64,000 bases of DNA, from positions 51,944 to 115,943 of the forward strand of contig DATIYF010000082.1 in NCBI GenBank assembly GCA_035517775.1. The letters run 5' to 3'. Positions within the stretch are counted from its first letter, which is position 1, and every line of letters begins with the position of its first letter. A program made the position numbers and the translations under genes. The stretch comes from DATIYF01 sp035517775 (GTDB lineage Bacteria; Acidobacteriota; Terriglobia; Terriglobales; Acidobacteriaceae). Positions 35,497 through 43,750 of the stretch are shown here, in pieces. The notes under the pieces were generated by a model. The model was not told the DNA's origin, did not search any database, and worked only from the letters and a program-made list of their open reading frames with translations.

Positions 35497-36069
35497 TTAC
35501 ACATCGAAAAATACCGTCTCCTGCTCTCCTTGCATGTGAATGTCGAAGTGCCAATGTCCTGGTTGCGCGGGGTCAGGTTGCGCCATCAAGGTTGCTCGAC
35601 GTTCCTCGGGAACAAGGGCAAGGACCGGATCGCTGGCATTCGCCGGATCACCGGCAAAATACACGCGGGTGTAAAACTGATGCAACATACCGCGTGCGAA
35701 TAGGGCCAGGTTCAAATGCGGCGCCTGTTCTACGCCGCTCGGCCCGGGCACTCGTCCGGGCTTGATGGTTTCAATCGCACAGGCCCCATCATCGTCTGTG
35801 CCGGCACGGCCAAATCCCTTGACGGCGGGATCCAGGCTCTTCTGCTGCGGGTCGTCGGGGTGCCTGTACTTGCCCTCGGCGTTCGCCTGCCATACTTCAA
35901 TCATGGCGTCGTCAATCGGTGCGCCGTCGCCATCCAGCACGCGAAAGCTTAGCCGCGCCCGCTCACCTTTGGCGTCAGGCCCGGCAATTTTCGGCACCGA
36001 GTGCTTGGCAGTCAGGCCGATCAGGAAATAAGGGCCAACCGTCTGCGATGGTGTGGGAATGTGGTCCAT
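35497..36069 (-). CDS. pcaG: Protocatechuate 3,4-dioxygenase alpha subunit
   Basis: A 190-residue intradiol dioxygenase-fold subunit. It carries SQTVGPYFLIGL at the N-terminus, IEVWQANAEGKYRHPDD and a C-terminal FARGMLHQFYTRVYF. The alpha subunit supplies part of the active-site wall and lacks the iron ligands held by beta. It opens the protocatechuate ring to 3-carboxy-cis,cis-muconate with its partner. The ATG lies 2 bases after the pcaH stop. Slightly shorter than some homologues but complete. Confidence 0.93.
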   Translation of the reverse strand: MDHIPTPSQTVGPYFLIGLTAKHSVPKIAGPDAKGERARLSFRVLDGDGAPIDDAMIEVWQANAEGKYRHPDDPQQKSLDPAVKGFGRAGTDDDGACAIETIKPGRVPGPSGVEQAPHLNLALFARGMLHQFYTRVYFAGDPANASDPVLALVPEERRATLMAQPDPAQPGHWHFDIHMQGEQETVFFDV

Positions 36070-36071
36070 GG

Positions 36072-36800
36072 TTAGGTCTCGAAGGGCGTCGCCGCGGGGC
36101 CGCGCAGCACAATGTCAAACTTGTAGCCCAGGGCCCACTGCGGTTGCGTGATCTCCAGGTCGAACCTTGCGATCATCCGTTGCCGGGCTTTTTCATCGGG
36201 AACGGAGTTGAAGATGGGGTCGAAGGCAAACAGCGGATCGCCCGGGAAGTACATCTGCGTAACCAGGCGGGTGATGAACGCCCGTCCGAAGACGGAAAAA
36301 TGAATGTGCCGCGGCCGCCAGGCGTTGTAGTGATTCTGCCAGGGGTAGGCGCCCGGCTTGATGGTTACGAAACGGTAAACGCCATTCTCGTCGGTGAGGG
36401 TGCGCCCGGCGCCGGTGAAGTTATGGTCGAGCGGCGCGGGGTGCTGGTCCACGGCATGAGCGTAGCGGCCGGCGGCATTGGCCTGCCAGATTTCGATCAG
36501 AGCGTCAGGCACGGCGTGGCCGTTACTATCGAGCACCCGCCCGGTCACGATAATGCGCTCGCCCTGGGGTTCGCCGGCGTGCTGGGTGGTCAAGTCGTTG
36601 TCGCCTTCGCGAATGTCTTCGTGCCCGTAAACCGGGCCGGTAACTTCAGAAAGAGTGTGCGGAAGGATAATCAGCGGCCGGGTGGGTGAGCGCTCCCCCG
36701 TGGACTTGTAGGGCAGATACGGGGCCGGCGGCTGCGTTCCCGGCTCGTGCCGCCGGTAGGGCCTGACCACGAGCGAACGCTCGTTCGTTACTGGGTTCAT
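36072..36800 (-). CDS. pcaH: Protocatechuate 3,4-dioxygenase beta subunit
   Basis: A 242-residue catalytic, non-haem iron(III) subunit. The His ligands fall in the RPRHIHFSVFG stretch and the Tyr ligands in NAAGRYAH and WQNHYNAW. It starts the pcaHGBL operon. The 290 bases upstream, shared with divergent hypF, have no recognised regulator site, and no PcaQ/PcaR-type regulator lies next to the operon. Assigned with confidence because alpha, cycloisomerase and lactonase genes follow in order. Confidence 0.94.
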   Translation of the reverse strand: MNPVTNERSLVVRPYRRHEPGTQPPAPYLPYKSTGERSPTRPLIILPHTLSEVTGPVYGHEDIREGDNDLTTQHAGEPQGERIIVTGRVLDSNGHAVPDALIEIWQANAAGRYAHAVDQHPAPLDHNFTGAGRTLTDENGVYRFVTIKPGAYPWQNHYNAWRPRHIHFSVFGRAFITRLVTQMYFPGDPLFAFDPIFNSVPDEKARQRMIARFDLEITQPQWALGYKFDIVLRGPAATPFET

Positions 36801-37090
36801 CGTGAAGCCTCGGTATTCGGCCGAAGATGGCTTGCAAGGGAATCTTAGCTAAAAAAGCCGCTGAATGATACTGCGAACGCAGCGCCTTCGACTCAGCCCA
36901 CGAGGTTTCGCTCCCGCCACCTTTGTACCTATTAAGCAACCATCGGCGTATCTGCAACGCCCGGAAGCCATCAACAAAACAGGGCAGGTCCCTCTCTGAC
37001 CGATTCACGACGGGGTGCCGGCTTCCGGCTAAAATACCAGGAACGGTGTATTCGTGGCCGGCGCCGGTTCTGGTGGCCTGAGAGCGATCC

Positions 37091-39391
37091 ATGGAAGTGC
37101 GACGCCAGATCGAAGTTGCCGGCATTGTGCAGGGGGTGGGCTTCCGCCCATACGTCTATCGCCTGGCCACCGGGCGCGCGCTTACAGGGACCATCTGTAA
37201 CACTTCTGCGGGAGTAACCATTGAAATCCAGGGTCCCGCCGAGGGCGTGGAAGACTTCGTCACTCATTTGCCGGTCGAAGCCCCGCCCTTAGCCCGCATT
37301 ACCAGCATTGCGGTGCGAGAAATCCCAAGCGTTGTGGAGCGTGAGTTTCGCATCCTCGGCAGCCGCGGAGGGGAGCAGATTCACACCCTCATCTCTCCTG
37401 ATGTGGCGGTCTGCCGCGACTGCCTGCACGAACTGCTCGATCCGGCTGATCGCCGCTATCACTATCCTTTCATCAATTGTACGAATTGCGGACCGCGATT
37501 CACCATCGTGCGCGATATTCCTTACGACCGGCCGCGCACCTCCATGGCGGCCTTTCCCATGTGCGCCGCTTGTCAGGCCGAGTACGACGACCCCTTGGAC
37601 CGGCGCTTCCACGCTCAGCCCAATGGCTGCTGGGCGTGCGGGCCGCGCGTCGAGCTTTGGGACCAGGCAGGAAAACGTATCGCCACCGAGCAGCCCATGG
37701 CCGAGGCGGCCGCGGCCTTGCATGCCGGGCGCATCGTCGCCATAAAAGGCTTGGGCGGCTTTCACTTAGCAGCCGATGCCTCGGATGCCGAGGCGGTGGC
37801 TCTTTTGCGCGAGCGCAAGCGGCGGGTAGAAAAGCCCTTTGCGGTCATGGTGCCCGATCTGGCCGCAGCGCAGGCAATCTGCCACGTGGATGCCGCGGCC
37901 GGCGCGGCTTTGCAATCGGTGCAACGGCCCATCGTGCTCCTTCCCCGCAAGACAGGAACCCTCATTGCGGAAGTGGTAGCGCCCTTCAACCTCTACCTGG
38001 GAGCGTTTCTGCCCTACACCCCCCTCCACTATCTGTTATTTGCGGAGGGTGGCTTCCAGGCTCTGGTGATGACCAGCGGAAATCTCAGCGAAGAGCCGAT
38101 CGCGATTGACAATCAGGAAGCGGTTGAGCGCCTTGGCCGGCTGGCAGATTATTTCTTAGTGCACAATCGCGACATTCTTCTGCGTTGTGATGATTCTGTG
38201 GTGCGGGTGACGAGTGGCAAAGTGCGCCACCTGCGGCGGTCGCGGGGCTTCGTTCCTGTCCCCATTTTCTTGCGCCAGGAAATGCCGGCGGTACTGGCGG
38301 TTGGCGGTGAGCTGAAAAATACCGTCTGCCTGACCAGGGGAAAGCATGCATTTCTCAGCCAGCACGTCGGCGACTTGGAAAATGCCGAAGGATACAAATT
38401 CTTTGGCGAAGCGGTCGCGCACCTGGGACGCATCCTTGAGATCAAGCCCGAAGCCGTAGCCTACGACCTGCACCCCGGCTACTTTTCCACCAAGTGGGCC
38501 CTCGAGCAGAAGCAAGTGCAACTCATCGGCGTGCAGCACCATCATGCTCACATCGCCAGCTGCATGGCGGAGAATCACCTGGAAGGCCGGGTGATCGGGT
38601 TCGCCCTGGATGGAACCGGTTACGGCACGGATGGCCGAATCTGGGGTGGGGAAGTGCTGTTGGCCGGCTACGAAGATTTCCAGCGTGCCGCTCATTTGGA
38701 GTACATTCCCCTGCCCGGCGGTGAGGCCGCCATTCGCGAGCCGTGGCGGATGGCCGTGAGCTGCCTGGCCCATCATTTCGGGCGCGGCTTTCTGGACCTC
38801 GACCTTCCGTTTGTGCGCGGGCTCGATCCGCAGAAGACGGAAACCCTGCTGCGCATGATGGCGCGGCAAATCAACTCTCCACTGACTTCGAGTTGCGGCC
38901 GTCTTTTCGATGCCGTGGCCGCGCTTACTGGCATCCGGCAGAAGATTAATTACGAGGCGCAGGCGGCCATTGAGCTCGAGATGGCAATCGCGGAGTCCGA
39001 TGATGAAGCGGCTTACCCGTTTCAACTGACGCAGAGCGGCGGAATCTGCGTGATCGGCACCAGGCGCTTGTTTGAAGCGATACTCGAAGACCTGCGTACG
39101 GGCGCGACTCGCGGCACGATCAGCCGCCGTTTTCACAACGGGCTAGCGGAGGCATTGGTGGAAATTGCCGTGCTCTTGCGGCAGCAGGCCGGCCTGGATC
39201 GCGTATGCCTCAGCGGTGGCACCTTTCATAATGTCTATCTCTCCAGGCGATTACAAGCCTCGCTCTGCCTTCGCGGCTTTAGCGTGTACACGCAAAGCGA
39301 GGTCCCCGCGGGAGATGGCGGCCTCAGCCTTGGCCAGGCGCTGGTCGCAGCCCACGAGGCAAAAATTGCGCCCGACTCGGCTGGCGTGTGA
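37091..39391 (+). CDS. hypF: [NiFe]-hydrogenase maturation carbamoyltransferase
   Basis: A full-length 766-residue HypF. Domains in order: acylphosphatase (VAGIVQGVGFRPYVYRLA, about 8-25); two zinc-finger Cys pairs (CRDC...CTNC and CAAC...CWAC); YrdC-like domain (about 200-380); Kae1/carbamoyltransferase domain with the VQHHHAHIAS metal-binding motif and terminal CLSGGTFHN. It makes the carbamoyl group that becomes the CN ligand of NiFe hydrogenases. No other hyp or hydrogenase gene is in the window, so its partners must lie elsewhere or be absent. Confidence 0.93.
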   Translation: MEVRRQIEVAGIVQGVGFRPYVYRLATGRALTGTICNTSAGVTIEIQGPAEGVEDFVTHLPVEAPPLARITSIAVREIPSVVEREFRILGSRGGEQIHTLISPDVAVCRDCLHELLDPADRRYHYPFINCTNCGPRFTIVRDIPYDRPRTSMAAFPMCAACQAEYDDPLDRRFHAQPNGCWACGPRVELWDQAGKRIATEQPMAEAAAALHAGRIVAIKGLGGFHLAADASDAEAVALLRERKRRVEKPFAVMVPDLAAAQAICHVDAAAGAALQSVQRPIVLLPRKTGTLIAEVVAPFNLYLGAFLPYTPLHYLLFAEGGFQALVMTSGNLSEEPIAIDNQEAVERLGRLADYFLVHNRDILLRCDDSVVRVTSGKVRHLRRSRGFVPVPIFLRQEMPAVLAVGGELKNTVCLTRGKHAFLSQHVGDLENAEGYKFFGEAVAHLGRILEIKPEAVAYDLHPGYFSTKWALEQKQVQLIGVQHHHAHIASCMAENHLEGRVIGFALDGTGYGTDGRIWGGEVLLAGYEDFQRAAHLEYIPLPGGEAAIREPWRMAVSCLAHHFGRGFLDLDLPFVRGLDPQKTETLLRMMARQINSPLTSSCGRLFDAVAALTGIRQKINYEAQAAIELEMAIAESDDEAAYPFQLTQSGGICVIGTRRLFEAILEDLRTGATRGTISRRFHNGLAEALVEIAVLLRQQAGLDRVCLSGGTFHNVYLSRRLQASLCLRGFSVYTQSEVPAGDGGLSLGQALVAAHEAKIAPDSAGV

Positions 39392-39437
39392 ACAAGGTTC
39401 AGGCGTAGTCCCGGCGTGGTCTTGGCGCACTGCCCGG

Positions 39438-40373
39438 CTATCCGCGTACCGTGATCACTGGGCACTCAGCGTGGCAAACCACTTCGTGCGCGGTCGGCCA
39501 CGGTACATGCGCGGCGGCGCGGGCCTGGCCCGGGGAAACCGCCTTCACTCCCATCACGATCAGATCGGCGTTTCTATCGAACGCCGTCTTCAGGATGGCC
39601 TCAGGCATCTGCGCCAGCTCCACCACAAACTCCGGCTCGTTGACAAAACTGGTTTTAGCCGGAACCAGCTCTCTTAGCCGCTTCTCCGCTTCCAGCACTT
39701 CTTCTTCTTGGCGCGCCGGTCCCTCGGTTCCGGGATACCACGACGGGCCCATGCTCAAAGGAGGGAGCGGCGTAATCACATGCAACAGACACAGCCGGGC
39801 ACGTTTTTCGTTGGCCAATGCGATGGCATACGGCAAGGCATTTCGTGATGCCCTTCCAAAGTCGGTGGCAAAGAGAACCTCCTGAACTGAGCCGCCGTCT
39901 CTGGCTTTGAATGCCACATGCGGGGACACCGTCATCACCGGGCAGGGCGCCAAACGAAAAAGCTGCTCCGTGACCGAGCCGAGCACCAGTTTCTTCAGCC
40001 CGGTGCGTGCATGAGTGCCGAGCACCAGCAAATCAATCCCCTGTTCTTCGATGAGATCCAGCAGAACCAGCCAACTATCTCCCCGCTCGATTCGTTCTTC
40101 ATGGCGAACGTGCGACAGAAATTCCTCGCCGGCCAGGGCCTCCATTTGCCGCCTCGCTTGGGAACGTTCGGTCTCCAGGCTGGCGGGCATTTCCAAAGGA
40201 ATGGGCTCGCGCGCCAGGGGAGGCAGCATGTGGGCGATCAGCAGCCTGCCCTGGTGCTCTTCCGCCAGCCCCGCAGCAAATTGAAGGGCAATTCGCGAAA
40301 CTTCGGAGAAATCCGTGGCCACCAGGATGTTCTTGAAATATGTGCGCGCTTCCAGTTGTGCTGCAGTACTCAT
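39438..40373 (-). CDS. Tandem universal stress protein
   Basis: A 311-residue protein with two UspA domains (about 10-150 and 165-311). The first has an intact nucleotide-binding motif, GTHARTGLKKLVLGSVTEQL. In the second the motif reads GVKAVSPGQARAAAHVPWPTAHEVV, changed from consensus, so ATP binding there is doubtful. Convergent with hypF and upstream neighbour of an OsmC gene on the same strand. Likely a stress or redox-state protein controlled with the adjacent CRP-family regulator. Confidence 0.9.
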   Translation of the reverse strand: MSTAAQLEARTYFKNILVATDFSEVSRIALQFAAGLAEEHQGRLLIAHMLPPLAREPIPLEMPASLETERSQARRQMEALAGEEFLSHVRHEERIERGDSWLVLLDLIEEQGIDLLVLGTHARTGLKKLVLGSVTEQLFRLAPCPVMTVSPHVAFKARDGGSVQEVLFATDFGRASRNALPYAIALANEKRARLCLLHVITPLPPLSMGPSWYPGTEGPARQEEEVLEAEKRLRELVPAKTSFVNEPEFVVELAQMPEAILKTAFDRNADLIVMGVKAVSPGQARAAAHVPWPTAHEVVCHAECPVITVRG

Positions 40374-40443
40374 GGCAGTTCCTCCTTCGCCTCAGCCGGA
40401 AGAATGTCGCTGACTTCCTGCTTGCGGCTCACTATCGGGCCGG

Positions 40444-40902
40444 TCAGCCAACCAGAGACAGCTGGCTGACTTCTACTTGCGCTTCGAACTTCAATTTGAC
40501 CGAGAGCGCCTGGGATACCGGGCACAACGCCAGGGCTTTTCGGAGCAGCTCCAGGGCCGGACCGCGGTCTTCCTGGCAGGGCACCATCACCTTAGGCCGC
40601 ACCGTCATCTCGTCGAAGCAGCTTTCTTTGCCCGCCTTGGGCTCCGGTTCGCAGACTTCAGTCTCTACTTCCAGGTCGGTGTATTGAAGGCTGCGGGCTG
40701 CAGCCAGGAAATGAAAGGTGGTGGTCAAGCTGCTCGCTAGAGCGGCCAACAGCAGCTCTTCAGGCGACCATTGGCCTTGGGTGCCGCGTAATTCCATCGG
40801 CGCGGCAAAGTGGATTACGGAAAGTGCCGAGTCCGACTTAGCGAGACCTTTGTCGGCGGAACCCCACCATGCTACCGCGCGGAGTTTGTGTCTCCATGCC
40901 AT
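40444..40902 (-). CDS. OsmC-family protein lacking the first catalytic Cys
   Basis: A 152-residue OsmC/Ohr-fold protein (family pattern EELLLAALASSLTTTFHFLAA, ending ALCPVSQALS). The C-terminal Cys in LCPVSQA is present, but the first conserved Cys (usually in a CF or CG context in that central helix) is Ser-Ser here, so the usual two-Cys peroxidase mechanism is not possible. ATG 40902 has GAGG upstream; the frame runs back to 40950 with less conserved sequence. It is divergent from the CRP-family gene and follows the direction of the Usp gene. Role likely in stress, exact activity unknown. Confidence 0.78.
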   Translation of the reverse strand: MAWRHKLRAVAWWGSADKGLAKSDSALSVIHFAAPMELRGTQGQWSPEELLLAALASSLTTTFHFLAAARSLQYTDLEVETEVCEPEPKAGKESCFDEMTVRPKVMVPCQEDRGPALELLRKALALCPVSQALSVKLKFEAQVEVSQLSLVG

Positions 40903-41037
40903 GCGCACCACCTCGCTTGCCCGCCGCGCCTCTAGCCGGGTACCAGTCATCCGCCCGCGGAGCGCGGCCCTTGAGACGATCTGAGCGTATTTTGCCGGGT
41001 GCGAGGCTGGCGGGCCATGTCGCGGGTCACGGTTTTG

Positions 41038-41053
41038 GGTGACCTAAGTCACA
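41038..41053. promoter_or_regulatory. Palindromic CRP/FNR-type operator
   Basis: GGTGA-N6-TCACA is one base off the CRP consensus TGTGA-N6-TCACA. Read with a 4-base gap, it is a perfect GTGAC-CTAA-GTCAC inverted repeat (41039-41052). It lies 37 bases upstream of the CRP-family start, between that gene and the divergent OsmC gene. A -10-like TACAAT follows at 41066-41071 with no good -35, so the site covers the -35 position and would suit autorepression or activator-dependent transcription. This is the natural target for the adjacent regulator. Confidence 0.7.
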
Positions 41054-41089
41054 CGGTCCGAGGTGTACAATTTCTAAGGAAGCACTGGC

Positions 41090-41803
41090 ATGCGAACGCC
41101 TTACGGCCTCAATATCCTCGATAACTGTCTCAGCTGTCCGGTTCGAGAAGAACACCTGTTTTGCGATTTGCCCTTGCCTGCAGCGCAACGGTTGAACGAG
41201 ATCAAGTCCACCGCTGTTTATCCCAAGGGCGCGATGCTTTTCATCGAAGGCCAGCAACCGCGCGGGGTTTTTGTGCTGTGCACGGGAAAGGCCAAGCTTT
41301 CCACTTCCTCGCGTGATGGCAAAACGATCATCACGAAGATTTCCGAGCCCGGAGACGTGCTCGGCATGGATGCCGCCATTTCGAACCGCACCTACGAAGT
41401 GACCGCTGAGATGGTCGAGCCGGGGCAGGCGAACTTTATCGCCCGCGATGCTCTGTTGCACTTTTTGCGCGATTACGGCGAAGTGGCGGTGCGGGTGGCG
41501 CAGCAGCTCAGCCGCAACTACTACACCGCTTTCGAGGAGATCCGCACCCTCGGCCTGACCGCCTCCCCGTCCGAAAAGCTGGCCAAGTTGCTGCTCACCT
41601 GGAGCTCCAATGGTGCGAAGGGAGAGCTTGCGCAAATCAAGCTGACACTGACTCACGAAGAAATCGCCGAGATGATCGGCACTTCCCGCGAGACCGTAAG
41701 CCGGCTATTTTCCGAATTCAAGAAGAAGCAATGGGTGCAACTGAAAGGCTCAACCCTGGTGATCCGTAACCGCCCGGCACTCGAGCAGGTGCTCCAGTCC
41801 TGA
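41090..41803 (+). CDS. CRP/FNR-family transcriptional regulator with N-terminal Cys cluster
   Basis: A 237-residue regulator: cyclic-nucleotide-type sensor domain (about 20-145) and Crp-type helix-turn-helix (HEEIAEMIGTSRETVSRLFSEF, about 195-220). The N-terminus has CLSCPVREEHLFC: Cys at spacings C-x2-C-x8-C. That recalls redox-sensing Crp/Fnr proteins, though one Cys short of the four that FNR uses for its Fe-S cluster. A ribosome-binding site AAGGAAG precedes the ATG. With the Usp and OsmC genes it forms a stress or redox module; effector unknown. Confidence 0.88.
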   Translation: MRTPYGLNILDNCLSCPVREEHLFCDLPLPAAQRLNEIKSTAVYPKGAMLFIEGQQPRGVFVLCTGKAKLSTSSRDGKTIITKISEPGDVLGMDAAISNRTYEVTAEMVEPGQANFIARDALLHFLRDYGEVAVRVAQQLSRNYYTAFEEIRTLGLTASPSEKLAKLLLTWSSNGAKGELAQIKLTLTHEEIAEMIGTSRETVSRLFSEFKKKQWVQLKGSTLVIRNRPALEQVLQS

Positions 41804-41822
41804 TTGCCTGGCGCAAGTCATC

Positions 41823-41987
41823 CTATTGAACCGAGCTGCCTGCGCTGGAGTACGTTCCAGCCGAGTTCGACCCGACCAGGTGCACCGTGCCTACCACCAG
41901 CACCAGAATAACGGCCAACATCACGGCATATTCCGCGATGTCGTGTCCCTGGTCCTCCGCCCAGATTCGGCGAACCAGTTCTTTCAT
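41823..41987 (-). CDS. Flp/Fap-type pilin (class IVb), small
   Basis: A 54-residue gene. Translation from ATG 41987: a short basic N-terminus (KELVRRIWAEDQGHDI), then AEYAVMLAVILVLVVGTVHLVGSN, the Flp pilin pattern (AxEYALxxAxI-like hydrophobic helix), then a short polar tail. A strong GAGGAGG ribosome-binding site precedes the ATG. Flp pilins are usually made in tad/flp pilus operons, but no tad genes are visible here. It is convergent with the CRP-family gene (19-base gap) and divergent from the ABC genes. Could be a pilin supplying a system elsewhere. Confidence 0.72.
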   Translation of the reverse strand: MKELVRRIWAEDQGHDIAEYAVMLAVILVLVVGTVHLVGSNSAGTYSSAGSSVQ

Positions 41988-42119
41988 AGTTTCCTCCTCG
42001 ACGCGCCCTTCCCCCGAAGGCCCATATGATGCCTGCGCACCTTGATCCTGTCAAATCCGCGCCCAGCGCGGCTTTTCGCTGGCCCGGCAGTTTCGCGCCA
42101 AAGCCATTAGAATATCTCC

Positions 42120-43040
42120 ATGGCGGCCGTGCTCGAGTTTGAGGGCATCACCAAGGAGTACCGCAATCTCCCCAACCTCCGCCGCCTTCGAGCCCTCGAC
42201 GATTTCACCCTGCAGGTCGAAGCGGGAGAGATTTTTGGCTTTCTGGGGCCGAACGGCGCTGGCAAGAGCACGGCCATCCACCTGGCCATGGGATTTATGC
42301 ATCCCACTCGCGGGCGGGGCGTCATGCTGGGCGCTCCTTTCGGCCACGCGGCCACGCGCCGCCGGGTGGGCTTCCTGGCGGAAAATGTCGCCCTCTATCA
42401 CCGGCGCGCCAACCGCCTGGTCCGCTTTTACGGCGCTTTGAACGGCATGGGCGGCCCTCGCTTGCTGCAACGCGCCACCGAGGTGCTGCGCATGGTCGGC
42501 CTGCAAGACCACGCCAGCCGCAACGTAGGCCGCTTTTCCCGTGGAATGCTGCAGCGCGTCGGCCTGGCCCAGGCGCTGGTCAACGACCCTGAACTGCTGA
42601 TTCTGGATGAGCCGACTTCGGCCCTGGATCCGGTGGCGCGGGTAGTGGTCCGCGAAATTCTGCTGGCCGCGCGCAACGCCGGCAAAACTATCTTTCTCAG
42701 CTCCCACTTGCTCTCGGAGGTGGAACTGATCTGCGACCGCGTAGCCGTGCTCCACCGCGGCCGGCTGGTACGCCAGGGCAGAACTTCAGACCTGTTGCAC
42801 GCCGCCGGTCAAACCGAGATCGTCGCCCGGGGAATTGCCGCCAGCCAAATCCCGGGCGCGGTGGCGCAGAATGGCGCTCTGCACTGGCGAACGCCTGCCG
42901 CCGACCAGCGCAGAATTATGGAGCAGATTTGGACCTTGGGCGGGGAGGTCGTGAGTGTAAACCCGCTGCGTCGCTCTCTGGAAGAGCTTTTTCTCGAGCT
43001 CGCAGCCGAAGCGAGGCCATCCCAAAGAGGCCCTTCATGA
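42120..43040 (+). CDS. ABC transporter ATP-binding protein
   Basis: A 306-residue ATPase. Walker A GPNGAGKST at about residue 43-51, ABC signature FSRGMLQRVGLAQAL, Walker B LLILDEPTSALDPVAR and the H-loop (FLSSHLLSE). Pairs with the next gene, an ABC-2-type permease; the stop overlaps its start (ATGA at 43037-43040). Exporter-type (drug or polymer) family. Substrate unknown; it begins 133 bases from the Flp pilin gene. Confidence 0.92.
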   Translation: MAAVLEFEGITKEYRNLPNLRRLRALDDFTLQVEAGEIFGFLGPNGAGKSTAIHLAMGFMHPTRGRGVMLGAPFGHAATRRRVGFLAENVALYHRRANRLVRFYGALNGMGGPRLLQRATEVLRMVGLQDHASRNVGRFSRGMLQRVGLAQALVNDPELLILDEPTSALDPVARVVVREILLAARNAGKTIFLSSHLLSEVELICDRVAVLHRGRLVRQGRTSDLLHAAGQTEIVARGIAASQIPGAVAQNGALHWRTPAADQRRIMEQIWTLGGEVVSVNPLRRSLEELFLELAAEARPSQRGPS

Positions 43041-43747
43041 AGCCGCCCTTTCTTATCGGTTTCAATTTCGTGCGCGAGCAACGCTGGCCGATTCTGGTCT
43101 TGCTGCTGTGGATTCTGCTGCTGGCCTTTCTCGGCCTGATCACCGATATGCCGCGCGGCCGCGAAGACCTGCTCTTCATCTTCAAGCAGGTCGCGCTCTA
43201 CGTGGTGGTCTTCAGCATTTTCTTCGGCGGGTCGGCCATCTACAACGAGCGCAAGACGCGCCGCATTCTGGCGGTGCTCTCGAAAGCCGTAGGGCGCCAG
43301 CAATATCTTTCGGGCCTGGTACTGGGAGTGACCATGTGTTGCGGCATCTACTGCTTTTCGCTGGGCATGACGGGAAGCTGGGCCCTGGGCGAGGCCGGAT
43401 TTCCCGCCTCCCAGGTGTGGTTTCTCATGCTTTGCGTGATTGTCGCTTGCATGCTCGCCGGAACTCTGGCTCTGATGTTCTCGACCTTTCTAAATCCATT
43501 CTTCGCCGCCGGCGCCACCGCCGCGGTGCTTGCTGCCCCCGTACTGCTTACTCACCTCGGTCTGGCCCCGTGGGCCGAGGCCATGCCCGTGTATGCGCTC
43601 ACAGTCACAGTCATGGAATCCTCCTTCCGGGCTCCGGGGAGCCCGCTCTGGTCGCCCATTCTGCTGGCGCTGGCAGAGACAATTATTTTCTGGGTGTTGG
43701 CGGCGCGGATATTTGCTCACGTGGATATCGCGGTGGCCGTCGAGTAA
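43037..43747 (+). CDS. ABC-2-type transporter permease
   Basis: A 236-residue integral membrane protein with about six hydrophobic segments (for example ILVLLLWILLLAFLGLI, VALYVVVFSIFFGGSAI, VWFLMLCVIVACMLAGTLAL). The true start is ATG 43037, with ribosome-binding site AAAGAGG, overlapping the ATPase gene by 4 bases; the longer open frame from 42929 is a shadow. It ends 4 bases before the convergent nuoN stop. It forms an exporter with the preceding ATPase; substrate not recognisable. Confidence 0.85.
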   Translation: MKPPFLIGFNFVREQRWPILVLLLWILLLAFLGLITDMPRGREDLLFIFKQVALYVVVFSIFFGGSAIYNERKTRRILAVLSKAVGRQQYLSGLVLGVTMCCGIYCFSLGMTGSWALGEAGFPASQVWFLMLCVIVACMLAGTLALMFSTFLNPFFAAGATAAVLAAPVLLTHLGLAPWAEAMPVYALTVTVMESSFRAPGSPLWSPILLALAETIIFWVLAARIFAHVDIAVAVE

Positions 43748-43750
43748 GGC

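Noticed and set aside
41818..42054. A 78-codon - strand frame
   Set aside because: A Gly/Arg-rich frame overlapping the pilin gene in another frame; the pilin reading has a strong ribosome-binding site and a real domain.
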